Shown piece after piece: positions 20,447 to 23,888 of a stretch of 23,888 nt of DNA. A program made the translations under genes and the position numbers. The notes under the pieces are model-generated. The model was not told the origin of the DNA. It searched no databases and saw only the letters and a list, made by a program, of their open reading frames with translations. The first letter of the stretch is position 1, and the number at the start of each line of letters is the position of its first letter. The DNA comes from Hydnum rufescens UP504 (taxonomy: Eukaryota > Basidiomycota > Agaricomycetes > Cantharellales > Hydnaceae), in contig MU129331.1 in assembly GCA_014904985.1 (NCBI GenBank), positions 3,905 to 27,792 of the forward strand, in the 5' to 3' direction.

Positions 20447-21059
20447 TGTCAGAGTTCGTCCGTTTCCCGGTTAATTCCGGATTTGTTTCCGGTTTTGGTT
20501 CCAGCCTGTTTCTGATTTATCCCTGTCTCTGTTTCATTTCCCTTCATTTCCGCATTTCCTTTACTTCTGGTTCCCACACACTTACCCCTGGCCTGTCCCT
20601 GTCCCCTCCACTTTCCCGTCCCCTGCCCGCTCCCCCTCTTGTGCCTGCCCCCCTGTAACCACCTCTCATTAAGTGATCAGTCCCCCGTAGTATAGGACCT
20701 ATGTATAAGTAGTCCGGGGCAAAATCCAGAGACTCAGCTTTGGTCTCTCAGGATTTCCACTTCTACTCCAGACTACAGGTTAGCCTCACTGTACCTATTC
20801 CCTTAATGTTAAACTCAGGATTTCCGCTTCTACTCCGGACTACAGTCTGAGTACCTTCCAGCTGACTCCGTGAGCTTAAGGACCGCTGTGCGCATTTCCG
20901 CCTAGTCCCTTCCAGGCTGCTGGATTGCCTCTCCGTCCCATCCTCGTTATCTCATTCTTTCCCAGATTCTCCCGGACTTAGCCGGACTTACACCGGACTT
21001 AGTCGGAGTTATCTGTGTTTATATTTGTTTGGTGCTCTCGTCGCAGTGTGGCCCTGACA
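20447..21059. mobile_element. solo LTR, 613 bp, with AATGC target duplication
   Basis: It starts TGTCAG and ends CTGACA, a perfect 6-bp inverted terminus, and is flanked by AATGC at 20442-20446 and 21060-21064. No retrotransposon coding region is present, so it is a solo LTR left by recombination between two LTRs. Internally it has a TATAAGTAG box at about 20704 and two 32-bp direct repeats (20747-20778 and 20814-20845) of the form CTCAGGATTTCC.CTTCTACT. If the TATA box is used, the plus strand is the LTR's sense strand. The superfamily cannot be assigned from the LTR alone. Confidence 0.9.
20704..20712 (+). promoter_or_regulatory. TATA-like box in the LTR
   Basis: TATAAGTAG lies about 45 nt before the first 32-bp direct repeat. 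Its position, nearly half-way into the LTR, fits a U3 promoter. It could still drive transcription rightward through the right arm, but that is inference. Confidence 0.4.
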
Positions 21060-21237
21060 AATGCTCATGATATCTAATATGATGTGGAAAAGTGACTGAC
21101 CAGCCTGGGACAGGGGCCCTTCGGAGTAGGGTCTGAGGTGATTTCTAGGCCTTAAACATGGCTGTGGGGCCCCTGGGGCCCCTACATCAAGAGTGTGGGC
21201 CCCTCAGCATATGGGCACAGATGATAATTATACATGA

Positions 21238-21339
21238 GGGGCCCCTAGGGGCCCCCATGGAAATGTATCTTATTAGACTAGATAAATGCAAGGCTAATGA
21301 TATCTAATTAGACATGGATAATTGGCTGACCAGCCTGAG
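21238..21339. repeat. GGGGCCCC-headed repeat, uninterrupted copy
   Basis: This partner of 20394-21109 has no LTR at the matching point (GCAAGGC near 21290). It supports the target-site reading of the LTR insertion. Confidence 0.7.
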
Positions 21340-21693
21340 TTTGGTTAGTATGCTTCAATCTTCTTTCCTGACTCATATTTCGTTATGCTTACTTTTTCCT
21401 TGGATGTCCAGCAACTCTAACCTTAGGTTCTGCAACTATCCTTGGCTTCAGTATTTTGCATAGATGGCTTCCAGTAGCTTGGTCTCAACAACCTTGAAGA
21501 TGACTTAGCTCCAGATGGCTTTAGATAGACAGTTCTTTAGATTATAAGCAGAATGGTAGACAGTAGTTGACAGTGGTTGATTTCCAGAGTGAGGAGATGG
21601 GGGGGAACAAGAAAATCTGCTAGCTTATATACCTATCTGAAGGTGGCTGTGCATGGAGCAAGAACAAAGAGTAATAAAGCTATGAGATCATAG
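21340..21693. other. no supported gene
   Basis: About 350 bp with only short open frames. Imperfect local repeats (GACAGTAGTTGACAGTGGTTGA near 21559) are present. Nothing further is called. Confidence 0.5.
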
Positions 21694-21887
21694 TGATGTC
21701 ATGGGAGAGTCATAGTGGAGCAGAACAAAAGAGCAATAAAGAAATGATGTCATAATGCGGTCATAGCTGAGTCATCCATAGAGTGTGATGTCATAGTGAT
21801 GTCATTCATAAAGAGAACAAAAGGATTCATAAAGGAAATGATGTCACTAGTTTGCTGAGCTTGTGGAGTAGTTGGAGCATGATGTCA
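21694..21887. promoter_or_regulatory. cluster of six TGATGTCA octamers
   Basis: TGATGTCA occurs at 21694, 21745, 21786, 21797, 21839 and 21880. It differs by one base from the palindromic CRE TGACGTCA bound by bZIP factors; a C-to-T change at its CpG would give exactly this form. Two of the six lie in a diverged tandem duplication (GGAGCA.GAACAAA...AATAAAG). Binding is inferred only. Confidence 0.4.
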
Positions 21888-22054
21888 CTGACCATGTGGA
21901 GCATTCTGGGAGGTGAAATGAAGGGACATCTCTGGGTTCTGGAGATTAATCTGAGCCTAGTCCAGTGGTTAAGGTGTTTTTGTTACTGGTTAATAAAAGG
22001 AACAAGTGCATGGTGTGGGATTCGATGCAGAGACAGCAGTTTGCATCTGTAATA

Positions 22055-22440
22055 GGCGTGCTTGGTACCATTCGATGCAGAGTTTTAACAGCTTTCTGGG
22101 CGCAGCGGTTCCGAGCAGATTGGATGCGAACTGACAGAGAAATTATTTTTTTTACTGATGGGTGTTGATTCTGATAGTAATATTGTTCTGTAGAGTTCAG
22201 TTTTAATCTGTTTTTCATGCGCTTGGTACTGTTGGATGCGGATTTTTTATATCTTTTCAGGCGCAGTTGTTAAGAGAGGATTGAATGTGAATAGATGGAG
22301 AAATTCATTTTTTACTGAAAAACCCAGATTTTGATAGTAAAATTGGCCTGGAGAGTGCAGTTTTGGTGCATTCAACTTGTGTTTGGTACCGTTCGAAAGG
22401 TGTGAATCGTGGCTTTCTAAGTGTTATATGGGTGTACCTC
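22055..22440. repeat. diverged tandem repeat of about 162 bp
   Basis: Units start at about 22057 and 22220 and share GCTTGGTAC near the start, then GGCGCAG, GAGAAATT.ATTTTTTACTG, GATAGTAA.ATTG and AGTT/TGCAGTTTT. A weaker third unit begins at about 22379. They contain no useful open frame. Confidence 0.65.
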
Positions 22441-22955
22441 TCCGATCAAAACTGATGGAGTTATAGAACGAATTCAGTTTCTGTGCATAGCCATAATTAA
22501 TTTTATAATTGGTCATGTGATTGTCCAATGGCTGGAAGTAGTGTAATTTTGCATTTTCTGATACTGGATGTTTTTATCTTCCACACCGCAACAAGCTCGG
22601 CTGTCAGAGATCTGGTACAGCTTTGTGGCTGAGCTAATGTCTTAAGGTCTTGGTCCATAGACTCTATATTGTGTACATTGTTTTTCCCAACATCAACAGT
22701 TTCACGATTTTGATGATCCTGTGCTAGGACCCCTTGAGACTTTCAGGTTGTGTTCTCCCAGTCATTGCAAGCAAATGACTTAGGATCACAAACCCTTGTA
22801 CCTTGGTAATTCTTTGATTGTGGGCCCCAGATCATAATAAGGATTGGGTATGGACTCAGTAGCCAATTTGCTACTAAGATTGACTCTTGTTGGCTTCATT
22901 GCGTTGTACAGAAACACAGTGGTTTCATGTGATCATAGGCTTGTGTGAGGCCCCT
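22441..22955. other. no supported gene
   Basis: About 500 bp downstream (in the minus sense) of the frame ending at 22956. Nothing is recognised beyond a GAATTCAGTTT motif that may be the tail of the preceding repeat. Confidence 0.5.
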
Positions 22956-23459
22956 TCACAGAGGCAGCTGTGTGATGCCACTCTGCTCGACCTGTAGATG
23001 AGAACTCCGTGGCAAGCACTTGACCTCCTCAGTTGCCTCAATGTCCAACAGGCTACAATCTGCAGTCAGACTTAGGGCTTTGGTCAGGGTCAGTAGTTCG
23101 GGTCTCTTCAACGCATCATCGAGGGGGTCCTTTATAGGGAGACCTGACCAATACAGAGACCATGCAGCTTGACCATATTCGGCTTGCAGTGAGGTCCCAG
23201 ATGTGGCTTCAAGCTCTGCCAGTCTTTTAGATATTGTGCATGGGAGCCAGTCCTTAAGGTATTCCAGGTTCTTGACCATGACGGGGCTTGAAAGGCACTC
23301 TGTCATGGACCCTAATGTCAGGCCCCTAGTACCCTCATACGCAGGATGTATGACACCATTTAATGGCTGGAGTGATACTTGAAGACTTGAGTCTGTAGGC
23401 CCTGCATCACATTTATCATCCTTAGTCCCAAGTTCAAGGTTGAATTTCCAATGAAACCT
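22956..23459 (-). CDS. uncharacterised reading frame abutting the right inverted arm
   Basis: The minus-strand frame is open for 167 codons, from a TGA at 23460-23462, which spans the inner edge of the inverted arm, to a stop at 22956-22958. The first ATG lies at 23306 (116 aa). The stretch has ordinary protein composition with a likely helical part (SKRLAELEATSG, DALKRPELLTLTKALS) and no recognised domain. It faces the same way as the 14581-15822 frame. It may be an exon of an element gene whose upstream part would lie in or beyond the inverted arm. The call rests only on openness and composition. Confidence 0.35.
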   Translation of the reverse strand, partial: RFHWKFNLELGTKDDKCDAGPTDSSLQVSLQPLNGVIHPAYEGTRGLTLGSMTECLSSPVMVKNLEYLKDWLPCTISKRLAELEATSGTSLQAEYGQAAWSLYWSGLPIKDPLDDALKRPELLTLTKALSLTADCSLLDIEATEEVKCLPRSSHLQVEQSGITQLPL

Positions 23460-23460
23460 T

Positions 23461-23888
23461 CACTACAGGGAGACTACATTGACCCTTGAAGGACCTTTTT
23501 TAAGGTTTTCAAACACACGCTTGAAGGGTTTCCTGATAGCAGGCCAGCACCTGCTAAACTGAGGCACCAGCACCTGCTGGGCAAGCACCAGCACTTGCTA
23601 GGGATGCCCCAGCACTTGCTACAGGTCCCTTAGTTCGTATCCCAGCACCTGCTATGGATCCCCCAGCACCTGCTAGGATTACCCAGCATCTGCTAGAGAT
23701 ACACCAGCACCTGCTAGGGATCTCCCATCACCTGCTAAGAATGCCCAGCATCTGCTAGAGATACCCCAGCACCTGCTAGGAATGCACCAGCACCTGCTAG
23801 GAATGCACCAGCACCTGCTAGGGATCTCCCAGCACTTGATAGAGATGCCCAAGCACCTGCTAGAGATTACCCAGCACCTGCTAGGGAT
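23461..23888 (-). repeat. right inverted repeat arm with 21-bp minisatellite, runs off the window
   Basis: This is the reverse complement of the left arm: single-copy part 23461-23544, then 21-bp units (CCAGCACCTGCTAGGGAT type) to the last base. Unit variants occur in the same order as on the left (GATACGAACTAAGGGACC, then variant units). One block of about eight units is absent here and present on the left. Confidence 0.92.

Larger units (their letters stand above)
20394..21109. repeat. GGGGCCCC-headed repeat, copy interrupted by the LTR
   Basis: Outside the LTR this copy (20394-20446 plus 21065-21109) aligns with 21238-21339. Both begin GGGGCCCCT and both end CTGACCAGCCTG, with GATA(A)CTGCAATGC against GATAAATGCAAGGC at the insertion point. 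The second copy is therefore an uninterrupted counterpart of the insertion site. Confidence 0.75.
16310..21190. repeat. core inverted repeat, about 2.1 kb per arm
   Basis: The symmetry axis is at 18461/18462. Mirror-image features include a central palindrome, five plus five hairpin units, AT-rich tracts and GGGGCCCC blocks. The left arm is about 2152 nt and the right about 2729 nt; removing the LTR and its duplicated target (618 nt) leaves about 2111. Identity is high at the centre and falls outward, where only the ordered motifs remain. Confidence 0.75.
12430..23888. mobile_element. foldback-like element with inverted minisatellite arms (right end outside window)
   Basis: A 21-bp minisatellite on the left and its reverse complement at the right edge are both joined, in mirror order, to the same single-copy segment. 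That segment ends at 14136 on the left and 23461 on the right. The interior is about 9.3 kb and holds two unknown minus-strand reading frames and a nested 4.9-kb inverted repeat. Long inverted repeats built of short tandem repeats are typical of foldback elements, but no transposase was recognised inside and the target duplication cannot be seen because the right end is cut off. Confidence 0.55.

Overview
The window looks like accessory, repeat-rich DNA from a filamentous basidiomycete, probably an Agaricomycete. Three things point there: genes broken by many short introns (about 52-92 nt, GT...AG, often with a CTNA(A/C/T)-type branch site), a KDZ transposase, and a fungal-type TET/JBP dioxygenase. 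I cannot name the species. No ribosomal RNA, tRNA or prokaryotic signature was seen.

Left third (1-6300) is mostly decayed sequence. A minus-strand coding relic of unknown family runs from about 1911 down to 115. Two palindromes of the same architecture lie at 2111-2163 and 2236-2292. A plus-strand relic of a BRR2-type (U5 snRNP) Ski2-like helicase covers about 2538-3548. Three stem-loop repeats follow at 5383-5644.

The clearest genes are at 6298-12322, both on the plus strand and head to tail. The first is a seven-exon TET/JBP 2-oxoglutarate/Fe(II) dioxygenase gene (about 542 aa) that reads open throughout under my intron model. The second is a ten-exon KDZ transposase (about 1073 aa) that keeps its D, D, E residues but is broken by two frameshifts and two in-frame TGA codons. 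TET/JBP genes are known to accompany KDZ elements in fungi, so this looks like a decayed KDZ locus whose modification enzyme has stayed open.

From about 12430 to beyond the right edge lies a large nested inverted structure. Its outer arms are 21-bp minisatellites in inverted orientation, joined to a single-copy inverted segment (14053-14136 against 23461-23544), resembling a foldback element. Inside are two unknown minus-strand reading frames next to the arms (14581-15822 and 22956-23459). The core (about 16310-21190) is a second inverted repeat centred at 18461/18462. It has a 646-bp central palindrome flanked on each side by five copies of a repeat unit pointing outward. Each unit carries a GT-rich hairpin at the end of an exon-like segment, then an intron-like segment (donor, internal hairpin, CTAAC/CTAAT branch site, YAG) of about 91-108 nt. 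The internal hairpins show compensatory base changes between copies. A 613-bp solo LTR with a perfect AATGC target duplication sits in the right arm and accounts for most of the length difference between the arms.

The divergent hairpin/intron array and the foldback structure around it are the parts I do not recognise as a described system. All splice calls and family assignments were made by eye from the sequence; no search was run.
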